DNA of 64,000 nucleotides. Source: Cymbidium sinense. Taxonomy: Eukaryota; Streptophyta; Magnoliopsida; Asparagales; Orchidaceae. This document shows, piece after piece, positions 34,815 through 46,900 of this stretch (positions are counted from its first letter, which is position 1; every line of letters starts with the position of its first letter). The stretch is taken from positions 84,336,114-84,400,113 of the forward strand of contig CM038228.1 in the NCBI GenBank assembly GCA_021442155.1, written 5' to 3'. A model generated the notes under the pieces. The model was not told the DNA's origin and ran no database searches. It worked only from the letters and a program-made list of their open reading frames with translations. Made by a program: the position numbers and the translations under genes.

Positions 34815-37800
34815 GAATGGATAGAAATGGGCTTAGGCAAGTGTTGTGTTCTTTTCAAATGAAGTATACACTTTGCCAAATCCTATTCAAAATTATTCTA
34901 AAAGAAAAGAGAAGGAAAGCTACATTATGCACATCTTCATATTTATATCCACATGCAAGCTTATACATAATTATGAGTAGCACACTTTCAGTATTAGGTG
35001 TTTGATTTATTGATTTTGAAAATAATTTTGGATTTAATAGTGATAATAGCCATTCATATTTTTACATTAGCCAAAACATGCAATTTGACATAAAGAAAAT
35101 ATTTCATTTTCAATTTGATTTTTGAAAAGCATGAATGCATGAAATTCATATGACATACACATTTAGCATATTAGGAAAGAACTAAAGTGATGAAAGCATG
35201 TAAACACAGTCACCCTAATTAATTCCTAAAGGCAATCTTATGAAATAAGAAAGCTTAAAGCAAATCAAGTTATTTTTAAGGAAGGTTTGATTTTGTTTTG
35301 AGTTTGATTTAATTTGAGAAATATGAGGTGAGTTTGCTGCTCCTGAACCCATTCCCACATATGTTTGTTGATTTGGCTTGTTCTTAGGATTATTAGATGA
35401 TTTTTATATATTGATTAGGTTAATGTATAAATTAAGTGTGTTAATTATCCCTTACCTACACCACCTTAGCATTGTTAATAAAATAATTATGAGCCAATGA
35501 TATCACATAAAACTACACAAGGAATTTAAATCAACAATGCACTAATGAAAGAAAGGTGCCTAATGCAAATGGCTCATGATTAAGGATTAATTAAGCTAAG
35601 GGGTTTATTTTAAGTAATTTCATAACACCTCTCGCACATGTGAGTTGAATTTTGATTTACTTAATTATACTTAGGCTCTTGAACACCTAAGAATCTACCC
35701 ATGATAGATTAATTGAGTTCTAAAAAGTTTTAGAATTTTATGAAATTAATTAATGGGGTAATTAGTGAATTAACCCTTAATTAAGGTTGGATTAAGGAAA
35801 AAAGGGGTTTAAGGAATATCTCAAGGAAAGTATCCCAAAATTATTCCCTAAATCTTATATTCACTTAAGAAAAACTTAATTGACTTAATTAGAGGGTTAG
35901 ACCACCAATCATACCCTTAGTTAAGCTTAATTACATTAAAGGAGTGATTAAAGAATGAACAAACAATTCCTCTAATTAAACCACCAATAAATCCCAGGAA
36001 AATTAAGGGAGCAAAGAGTCATCCCACTAATTATGCAAAAGAAGTTTGGGATTGATCACTAGTGTAAAAGAGGTTAATTAGCAAAATAACATTCTAAATA
36101 AAAACCAAATCTAGAGAAATTCACTATTCAAAATACATTGAAATCATATTTAGAATATTCCATGTTCAATTATCTATCCAATGCAATTTATTTCAAATAT
36201 TTTTTTTTAATTTTCTAGGCTTAGATATGAATTTAGGAAGTTTCCATGATTAATTAGGTGATTTAATTGCCTAATTAAATGTTTAATCTCGTTGACGCCA
36301 CATGTACCATTGACGTGGCATGCACCTTCCATGTGGCATGATGAGATTCGATATTTAAGCTATCAGATCGTAGCATCACGTCAGCAGTGGTGCTACGCAC
36401 TTTCTCCTCATCCATCCGATCAAGGATCATACAGTTGAGGCTAAAGCCGTAGTTTTAAAAGGATAATCCGTGGGATCTAGGTGTCTTTGATCATGGTCGT
36501 CCATCCAAAATGTGCCAATGGAAGGCCCATGATTTGTCCCTATATTTCCCCGTGGGAGAGGAAATCTGTCCATCTTCTAGGGCATGATCTGAGCTTGATT
36601 GAGCTCGGATTGGATTGAAACTCAACCCACACCATCAACATGCAAAGGAGATCACATCTAATAGCTAGAATCACATGGGGTGATACTTTACTTAACAAAG
36701 GACTACACCACATTAAAATTATGCTCAGTTTAATGGCATACCTCGCCTGAGGTGATCATCGACGCTCGATTCCCTTAGAGAAGCTTTGTCAAGTGGAGAC
36801 AAAGCTTTGTTGAGAGTTTAAAGTCTTGATATTGGATAGATCCTTCTAGAGGCCAAGCTTCCCTTCAAGTAGGCTCAGTCTTGATCAAGAGTAGCCCTCC
36901 CTTGCCTTTGGACCTTTTGTGAAGGCTTGGGTGAGTTTGATTGAGCTCCCTGATGAAACTTGCAAGGGGAATTTGATTTGTATTGAGTGTGGAGTAGGTT
37001 TAAATTTCAATGAAGCTCCCCTATTTTTGGTTTAAAAAAATTTAAAAATGGAGAAGTTGAAATCACTCTAAGAAGCTTGGGATCACTTGTTAATGGCTCC
37101 TCTTGCTTCCCTTAGCTCAATCGACTATGAGACTATTAAGATTGAATTGAATTAGGGGGAGTATATCTCCCCCTTGAAGGATCAGACAGCCGTGAAGGAG
37201 CTTGAAATTTTGATCATATTGACCCTATTCAATGGGTTGTTTGAGCTATTTAGAGTGGCATGACATTTTAGTTTTGGCCAAAGGAGGAGTGGGTGAGGTG
37301 GCCATGTGCTCAAACAAGGTGGAGGGAGGATTCCATGTGGCCATTTTCAAAGGAGGTAGTTAGTTTTGGATTTGGGTTGGGTTTGGCTGACCCAAACCCA
37401 TTAGTTCATGCACACTAGGTCCATTAGTGACCACTTGGTCCACTAAGAGGATGCCAGGTGTCCATGAAAAGGATTTGACCAAATTCCAATGGTTTTGGCA
37501 AACATTTATCCTATGGAATAGGGGTGAAATGGTCATTTGGCTTGGGTTTCAATTTCAATATATTTGGTATGTTTGAAAAATGGGTTAGGCCAAGTTACAT
37601 TGAATTTGGAGTTGGTTTGATATGATTTGGTTCATGTCGACCCACTTAGGTCAAAATGGGTCATCTTGGATCAAGTTGACAAATTAGTCAAATTAGGTCA
37701 AACCAATGGTTGAGTCAATTTCATATGACCATTTTAAATGTTTTGGTTGCTTTGGTTTGATTCAATTTGGTATATATTTGGTTTTGGTTCAATTGAGTTC

Positions 37801-39681
37801 ATTTAGATCAAATGGGTCAAGTTGACCAATTTGACCAATTTGACCTATTTGGGTTAGGTCATGGGTTGGTTCATGTTTGGTTGGTCATATGAAGTGGATT
37901 GGTATCTTTATTTCTAATCAATTTTGGTTAAGTTTGAATTTGGTTCGATATGACACTTGAGGTCAAGTTTGGTTCAAGGTGAATTGGGCTTGGTTAGGTC
38001 TAGTTGGCCAATTAAGTCTTTGGTCAAGTTCAACAAGTGATTTAGAATAAACTTGACCCATTGGTTTCAATCAATTTGGCTTAGATCAAGTTTTGATACA
38101 TTTTAACTTTTTAGGTCACGTTGGGTCAACTTGGGTCAAGTGGCCAATTAGGCTAGGTTAGGCTCAATTGTTGACTTGGTCAAGTTAAAACATTGGTCAT
38201 GAATGAGTTTTAATTAATGGTTTAGATCAATTTGGCCTATGATCGATTTTGGCTATGTTGGGTTTTATTTTGGCTAAGTGTTTATTTGGTCAACCCATAG
38301 GTTTGACTTGGTTTGACCCAATGTGAGTGATTGATCATCTCATGATGATTGTTGATCATGATGAGAGGTTTAGGTGGGCTTAGTTCAATCTAATTTGATT
38401 AGGATTAGAATTTGGCTCATAAGGAGTACTTTAGGTCACTTTGGTTCAAGTGAGCCTAAATAGGTCAAATGGCTTAGTCAAAGCTTGATTTGAGTTTGAT
38501 TGAACTCACATATGGACTTATGATTGAAATATAAATCTATTTGCAAGTGGTTTGAAGTCAAATAGGTTTTGATTCATTTGATAATTTCAAGTTCAAGGGG
38601 TGAACATGAGTTTGACTTAGGTTTGATTTTTGAACTGATTTTTGGTCTGGTGATTGAATTTTATATTTATATTTGGATTCATGATTGAAGGATTGATTGA
38701 ATCATGAAAAAAATCAAGAGTTTGGCTTGATTTGAAATTGATTTGGCCAAGTTCAAAATTTTGACTTGAAAGGCTTAGGTTGGATTTTGATTGAATTTGA
38801 GTTTGATTTTTGGAGTTGGTTTTGGTTGTTTGAATTTATATTTAATTTATATTTGTGATTATAAATGAGAATATAAATAGGTTATGAGAAAATTTCAAGG
38901 ATTTGAAGTGATTTGAACTTGATTTAGGCTAAGTCCTTAAGGGAATCAAAGTGACTTAGAAAGATTTTATTTGGATTTGAATTTTGGATTTATCTTGATT
39001 GAATTTATATTTCATTTATATATGTGAATATAAATGAGAATATAAATGGGTTGTGAGAAAATTTCATGACTTTAAGGTGGTTTGAATCTAATTTAGGCTA
39101 AGTCCTTAAGAGGGAATTAAAAGACTTAAGAAAGATTTTGAACTTGAAATTGAATTTTGGATTTAGTTTCATTGATTTGAATTTATTTTTTATTTATATA
39201 TGTGAATATAAATGAGAATATAAATGAGTTGTGAGAAAATTTTATGAGTTTGAATTGATTTAAATCTGATTTAGGCTAAGTCCTTAAGAGGGGATTAAAA
39301 GACTTAAGAAATATTTGGAATTTCAATCATGGGCTTCAATCATAAGTTTCAATTATTGGTTTGAATCATTTGTCATTGATTTGAGTTTGGAGAAAATCAA
39401 TTAAGTTAGAATTGATTTAGGTTTGATGTTGATTTGATTTGGAGTTTGACTTGAAGGAAGGAAGTAAGGAATGTGGTTCAAGTTATAGGGTAGGCAAATT
39501 CCCCTAACACCCCTAAGGCATGATCTATTCCTACATTTAACTCTTTTAAGTCTATAGGGCTAGGTTGAGTGTCCACCTAATCACTAGATATATCTTAAGA
39601 CTAAGAAACTCTTAAATTCTAAGAGAAGTCTTATGTCTAAGATGGAGGGGTTGAGAGCTCATCCTAAAAATGAGGTCAACA
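34815..39681 (-). repeat. E1 LTR, 5' part (4.9 kb)
   Basis: It continues the E1 LTR interrupted at 7,196. It carries the GC-richer block (36,290-36,600), stem-loop 1 (near 36,505), stem-loop 2 with compensating changes (36,781-36,807), the GGTCAA-rich region (37,620-38,320), three tandem units (38,838-39,240) and the TGTTGACCTC start at 39,681. Against the inverted LTR end at 42,203-42,430, about one base in nine differs over the outer 230 bp by eye. Confidence 0.78.
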
Positions 39682-39686
39682 GTGAC
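39682..39686. repeat. Target-site duplication GTGAC, right copy (E1)
   Basis: It stands directly after GGTCAACA and matches 4,204-4,208. Confidence 0.75.
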
Positions 39687-42202
39687 ACAGATACAAACTA
39701 GCTTTATTCCTTGATTTCTTAGGTTTTAAAGGGGATACATAGTAGAAGTCAAGTAAAGCAAGTGGGGTGAGGGATTTGATGCTTCATCCGTTGATACAAG
39801 ATGTCCACTAGAGGTAAAGCAAGTCAAGAGAGGTGCTCAGATGTAGTAGCAATCAGCTAAGACTGATTTGGTCGTTGGTTTACTTGGCAATCCCGGTGGC
39901 ATAGCTATGCTACGCTAAGCTCCTACCTTCCTTGAGTTATCTTGGACAACTTGCAAACCTTCCTTGATGTTGGAGGTTCGAGCTACCTCGGGCACTTGCA
40001 AGGAAAGTTTCTTGATTTTGGACACAATCTTTTTAGAGGTTTAAGATAAGGAGATATCTCAACTTTCTTTGGTATTAAAAAGATCGCAAGTATCCCCAAG
40101 GATTACCCTAATGGAACTGGATGGTTGTTCCACAAGGTATTCCTTTGAGATAACTATAGCACCGGTCTTGAAGCTATGTTCAAGCCAGTCCATGAATGTA
40201 AAGTAATCCTCAAAAATATGACCTAGCATGCGGTAGTAGGGGCAAAAGTTAAGATCATTTCTCTTGCCCACTTCCTCCGGCCTTTTAGGTTTGGATAGCT
40301 AAAAATCAGGCTTCTTTAAGAGATTATTAAAGATTTTCTTGATTACCTCCCTCTTAAATGAATATGGTTTGTTTAGATTATCCATAAGAGGTTGGCAGTA
40401 CCCTACGGCATGTGTGTACCGATGTCATGGATATGGATGAGGAGGAGGCTGTAGGCCATGGAGGTTGAGGCCTATATGGCCTGTGGTCATAAGGTGGAAG
40501 CATTGTGGAGCTGTGGTTCTCATCTGCTCCCTGCCGCTTGTTTTCCCTTGTCTATCACTATAATTTCTTCTTATAAGCTTTACTTTTGTTGATTAATCCG
40601 AAAGGAAAATACTTTTCCTTTGTGTTTATTGATTAGCTTCAAATGTTTTGATGGTGAAACCTTTGAACATGAAGCAGCCATGGATATTCTTAAGCATAAT
40701 CTCAATGGAAATATGTTCAGACAGCTGCAGTTCGCATTCCATACTAAAATTACACCATCTGAGAATATAATCAACAAGGGACTCACCATGGTGTTATTGT
40801 GCCACAACGAGATTGCCTACAGTCACCCTCTACTGAGCTCCAACAAATCTCTTAATGAAGAGTTGCTTTAACTCAACAAAAGTCTTCATTGAACTATTGG
40901 GGAGTTTACTGCATCAAGGCTATGCCTACTAGACTCTTGTCGAAAAGTTAGAATAGAGAGCATGCCACTGATTGCAACCATCAAATACTATGTGTTGCCT
41001 TGGGTTCTCACCGCCATCGCTTTGAAAGAAGGTGGCAATTAAACCCAGGATATTGGATGGCATCAAATCTCTGTAGGTCTACCCTTTGGAATTGATGATC
41101 CTCCTCGGGCTTGAGCCAACGCTTCTCTCACTTACTGCTCAATCATGGTTTTGATGTCTATTTCCTGTATGAATGTACTATCCATTACCTTCTTATTCAA
41201 GCTGGTGCTATAAGAGGTAAAGTCTTGGCTAGATCCAAGACATGCACCAACTCTAGCTGACTAGTCTCAGATATAGTAGGATGAACTGTTGGTGCTTTGT
41301 TCTTAAGTGCCAAGATAGTTTCTAACAAATCCTTGTGCTACTTCCCCATCCTATCTATTTGTTCATCTATTTTCTTAAATTATTAACGGAGGTGTTGGGT
41401 CAAGTAGGCTGTGTCTTCCTGCTCAACCACATCACCTCCAAAGTCTACTAATTATAAGAGAACCCCAAGATATATGCCTCCCTACAATCCTCTAATAGAT
41501 CATCTTCATTCGGATCAAAATTGATCTTTTCATCCTATAAATTAGACCAGACATATCTTAAGATTTCCTTCTTCTCCACTAGATACTGAGCACATCATCT
41601 GGATGGAACTAAATGGGTACAAATTATCTGGTCACCAAGTATAGATCATTGTCATGAATAGGACATAATCACTATGTGTTGGAGAGCTAACCCTATGAGG
41701 GCTATGCTCACTAGAAGACATACGCTCCTAGCTATCATTGGATCTAGGTGGAGTAGTACTCCTAGGGGATCTATGGCCATGATAACTCTCCCTCCTCCTC
41801 TACAGTAATCTCGATACCAAGTGGTGGTGATGGGACGACTATGATACTCTGAGGTTGTCATTCCTTTATAACCACAACTAGGGCAGAAGGTCGAGCAGGA
41901 CAGCTTAACCTTACTACAGTAGGAGGTGTAGATGGAACATGATCTCTTAGCCGTAGTTGGATCACCAGTGTGGTTCTCTTCTCCCCGGATGCGGCCTTCA
42001 TGGCATTTGGTGGAATAGTTGATGTTGGAACATGTATGAGAGAGGGTGGGTGTGGAGTAGAGTGGTGTGGTGGAGGCACCACTGACTCTCTTTGAATTGG
42101 AACTCCTCTCCTATGATGGGTAGTACCCATGAGTAAGATATTGTTAGTATGATCGACGTGGGTAGCACATCGATCGGGAATGTCCATAAGTGCGGAGGCC
42201 GC
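39687..42202 (-). pseudogene. gag core, zinc-knuckle region and gag-pro spacer of E0
   Basis: The central gag domain lies at about 40,620-41,090. The minus strand reads, across breaks, GLIATFFQSDGGENPRQHIV, then MKTFVELKQLFIKRFVGAQ, VTVGNLVVAQ, GESLVDYILRW, and finally IKTFE. This is the usual order of the retrotransposon gag domain of Tat elements. At 40,203-40,244 stands CPYYRMLGHIFEDY, a C-x2-H-x4-H-x4-C-type motif in which the first His and the last Cys have both become Tyr. 41,640-42,202 is rich in Arg, Ser, Pro and His and may be the gag N-terminal part. 39,687-40,058 has no domain. Stops and shifts throughout. Confidence 0.72.
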
Positions 42203-43901
42203 TGTTGACCTCATTTTTAGAATGAGTTCTCAACCCCTCCATCTTAGACATAGAACTACTCTTAGACTTTAAGAGATCCTTAGTCCTAAGACACATCTAG
42301 TGATTAGGTGGACACTCAACCTAACCTTAGAGACTTAGAAGAGTTAGCCATAGGAGTAGGTCATGCCTTAGGGGTGTTAGGAAAATCTGCCTACCCTATA
42401 GCTTGAACCACTTTCCTTACTTCCTTCCTTCAAGTCAAACTCCAAATCAAATCAACATGAAATGTAAATCAATTTTAGCCTAATTAATTTTCCCCAAACT
42501 CAAATCAATCCCATAGGATTGAAACCCATGATTGAAATCCATGATTGAAACCCATGATTGAAATTCCAAATTCTAAATATTTCCTAAGTCCTCAATTTCC
42601 CTTCTAAGGACTTAGCCTAAAAATCATCTTCAAATCAAATCTAATTCATGAATTTTTCCATAAACCATTTATATTCTCATTTATATTCACATATATAAAT
42701 GAAATATAAATTCAAATTAAATTCTAAGTTGGAATTCCAAATTCCAAATCTTACCTAAGTCATTTGATTTCCCTTCAAGGAATTAGCCTAAAAATCATCT
42801 TCAAAGCAATTCAAATTCATGAAATTTTCTCATAACTCATTTATATTCTCATTTATATTCATATATATAAATGAAATATAAATTCAAATTAATCAAATCA
42901 AATCCAAAATTTAAATTCCTAATTTAAAATCCTTCTTAGTCTTTAGTCCTCTCTTAAGGACTTATCCTAAAAATCATCTTCAAATCAATTCAAATTCATA
43001 AAATTTTCTCACAACTCATTTAAATTCTCATTTATATTCACATATATAACTGAAATATAAATTCAGATCAATCAAACTAAATCCAAAATTCAAGATCAAT
43101 TCACAAATCTTTCCTAAGTCACCTTGATTTTCTCTTAAGGACTTAGCCTAGATCATGTTCAAATCACTTCATACTCATGAAATTTTCTCATGATCCATTT
43201 ATATTCTCATTTATATTCACATATATAAATGAAATATAAATTCAAACAACCAAAACATACTCCAAAATTCAAGTTCAAATTCAATCAAAATCCAACTTAA
43301 GCCTTTCAAGTCAAATTCTTGAACCTAGCTAAATCAACTTCAAATCAAGCCAAACTATTGATTTTTCTTATGATTCAATCAATACTTCAATTATGAATCT
43401 AAATATAAATATAAACTTCAATCACTTAACTAAAACTCAATTCAAAAATTAAGCCAAAATCCATTTCATGTTCACCCTTTGAACTTAAAATTGTCAAATG
43501 AATCAAAACCCATTTGACTTAGAACCACTTGCAAATGGATTTATATTTCAATCATAAGTCCATATGTAAGTTCAATGAAATTCAAATCAGGCTTTGACCA
43601 AGCCATTTGCCTCACTTAAGTTCACTTGACCTAAAGTGACCTAAAGTACTCTTATGAGACAAATTTTAATCTTATCCAAATTAGATTGAATCAAACTCAC
43701 CTAAGCCTCTCATCATGATTAACAATCATCATGAGATGATAAATCACTCAAATTAGGTCAAACCAAGTCAAACCTAAGGGTTGATCAAGTCAACACTTAG
43801 CCAAAATAAAACCCAACATAGCCAAAATTCATCATAGGCCAAATTGATTGAAACTAATGATTTAAGTTCATTCATGATCAATGTTTGAACTTGACCAAGT
43901 C

Positions 43902-46900
43902 TATCTCATTTTTGGATGAGGTTAATTTAGCATTTGAGAGATCCTAATCTCAAATAGGATTTTCTTAATTCAATGTTTAGGACACCTCACCTAGTGTCCT
44001 AGAAAATTTTTTTGAGTTTATTCTAACCTATTTGATATAGGTAGAGTCAATCCAAATTTTCAATTTGGATTAACTCAAATAAATAAAATTAAAATGAATA
44101 AAATAAAATCCATTTCATTTGAATTTAAATTGATCATTTGAACTCATTTGAAATCATACCTAACCCACTTTAAGTTAAATGTGTTAAAATGAAATTAAAT
44201 TTAAAATCAAATTACATTATGGTATTAAAAAAATGAACTAAACAAATTTGCATGGAAAAAGTTAATCTCAAATCCCTAAGAAAATTCAAATGCAATTAAA
44301 TCTAATCTCAAATCTATTTTGAGATTAATTTGAGCATATCATACTTTAATTCAAACTAAGATGATAATGTAATATTGCATGGAAATAATAAAAAAAAACA
44401 AATAAAAGAGAATTAAAATGGAAAATGGGAAGAAAGAAAATGCCAATTTTTTCTTCCACTTTTCTATCCTCATCCCTTCTAATCAAGATGTGCTTCAAGT
44501 GAAGGCAATCAAGCATAGAAAAGCTAACCAAGGAGAGAAGATAAGAAAAAAAAGAGAGAACATAAAAGTTTCGGCCATAAAGAAACAAAGACACACGAAC
44601 CTCCTCAAAAAAAAATTGAGCTCTCATACACCATCCCAGGCCAAAACTGAAGCCAAACGAAATCCCCCCTCCTTCCAAGTGCTCTCAATCAGTGGAACCA
44701 TCAAAACCGAAATTTGGATCCTTAGCTTAGGCTAGAGATCATACCACTAGGAATTCTCCCAATTCCTTTGGAGGAATAGTTTCCTTTGAAGAAATGAAGC
44801 TAGTTCAATTGATTCTAGCATTTGAAATCCCCTAAATCAAGGTATGCCATTAATGACCTTCTCCTTTTCTTCAAAGCTTTCGACCTTGGTCATTTCCCAA
44901 AAAATTTTGTTCTCTAGTGAGATCAAGCCGTAGGGATTGAAAGAGGATCTTTGAACGATCATGTAGCACTTCAAATCATCCAATTTCGTTAAGTATATCA
45001 AAAGATATTAGCCAAAAACTATGGACAGCCCACGGCTCCTATAGGGTTTGAGGGAGACAAAATCCAGACCGTTTGTTTCTTTTAAAAGAAATAGATGGTC
45101 CAGATCTAGGTTGTTAATTTGATTAATTCCCTTTTAATGTGAGACGATCGGACCGTCCGATCACTCGGACGGTGAAATCGTCTGTGATCAACCAGCGACA
45201 CATCTTGATCCCCAGCGGATCACCAAGGACCGTCTAATCTCTGATCGGATGGTCCAAAACCAATCACGCTTGATTTAGTTAAAGCGTGCGGGACCCGTCA
45301 CTTAAAAACCGTTAAAAACCGTTAAAATAGATTAATTAGTTTAAATAAATTCAAAAAACTTCAAAAATTCATATAAAATCAAAGAAAAATAAAAAAATAT
45401 AAATAAAAGATCTATGGATTCGACTTAATGAGAGGAATCCATAGAAATTAAAATCCCTAATTTATATTGGGTTATTTTTTCTTAATTTAGGTTTAATAAA
45501 AAAATTTAAACCTTAATTACTCTTAAATTAATAATCAAATTAATTTGAAACTTTGGGAAAATGAAACTAAGCTTAAAGCACATCTAAGCTAAAATTTTGG
45601 GAATTTAATTCTTTGAATTCAAATGAAATTGAAATTTTATGTAAATTAACCCTTAAATTAATTAAATTAATTCCCCTTTAATAAAATAATTATAAAATTT
45701 TAATCTAATAGTCTTAAATCAACATAATGAGCATCAAAATAATAATTGAACTTAATTAAACCAATATTAACCTAATATTAACTTAATTAACTCAATTACA
45801 TAATTAAAAGAATTAAATAATTCAATTAAATAACCTGAACTTAATTAAATCATAATAAATCAACCAATTAACCAAAAATTATGAATAAACCCTTATTGGA
45901 AAGATATTTTAGTGAAAAATAAGTAAAAAATAAAATCTCTTAATGAAGCTTAATAAATTAAGCTTAATATAGGTTTTAATGAAATAATGAAAACCTTAAT
46001 TACACACTAATTACATCTCTAATTAAACTGAAACTTTAGGATCATAAAATTTGCATGTAACCCCACTTGTCATAATTATCTGAAACCAAATTGGTCTATA
46101 AGTTTGGAATTCTTGAATTTCCAAATCTCTAGGTCAATATGAACTAAATAATTAAGAATAATCATTAATTCATTAAATCAACAAATAAATTGAACCAATA
46201 AATAAACATCAAAAAACTTAGTGTAATTCATTAAAACTTTCTAAGTCAGAGAATTTAATCAAATATCAAATTTTAAGAAAATCAGTACTTAATGAAAATA
46301 AAATATAATTAAAATAACTTAAGTTAAGTTTAATGAAATACTTAACGTTAATGAATTTAAATAATGGACTTAAAACCTAGATTAATCAAATCAGATCAAG
46401 GAATTAACTTAAGTAATTTAGGTTGAGAATAATCCAAGCATAACCCTAAGATATTAATTTATATAAATGGAATTAAAACTTAAGCTTATAACTCCATGAT
46501 TTGAAATCAAACTTAAATCAAACTCCTTAAAATAACATAAGCTAAATTAAATGAAATCTATATAGATTAATTTAAAATGAAATAAAATAAACAAATTAAA
46601 TCAAATAAAATAATTCAAATAAATGAAATAAAATAAATCAAATCCAAACATAAATGAAATCAAAAGGATTAATTAAAATACTTAAGATTTTTAGTTAGAC
46701 TTTTGGAAATCTCATTAGGATTTAGGATGTGGAATAAAGTGAGTTTCACCTAAAAATGAAATTCATTCTATTTCTCATTCTTGAAAACTTAAATACAACC
46801 TTAACCAAATAAAATGAACATAAAAAATAAGAATTAAATCATTAAATCATTTGAATTGAAACCAACCAATAAAAAATTAAACTAATTTAAATTTCAAACT

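Larger units (their letters stand above)
4209..39681 (-). mobile_element. E1: solo giant LTR inserted in E0 and later split by E2
   Basis: In the minus orientation this block starts TGTTGACCTC (39,681) and ends TTCACCACA (4,209). It is flanked by GTGAC on both sides. Removing E2 (7,197-34,809) and one CATAG copy leaves 4,209-7,196 plus 34,815-39,681, about 7.86 kb. This matches the length of the complete LTR at 26,433-34,809 once small indels are allowed for. No internal coding region remains with it, so it fits a solo LTR left by LTR-LTR recombination. Confidence 0.7.

Noticed and set aside
41652..41861. A 69-codon minus-strand frame resembling a membrane protein
   Set aside because: Another frame of the same strand gives Arg/Ser/Pro-rich gag-like text; the hydrophobic stretch is probably a frame artefact.
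39682..42202. Palindrome centre considered as a fold-back assembly artefact
   Set aside because: The arms differ at roughly one base in nine next to the centre and carry different insertions, so they are independent old copies.
44346..44735. Opposed open frames of about 105-110 codons
   Set aside because: Lys/Asn-rich on one strand and Phe/Leu-rich on the other, in a very AT-rich stretch; no domain and no partner in other copies.
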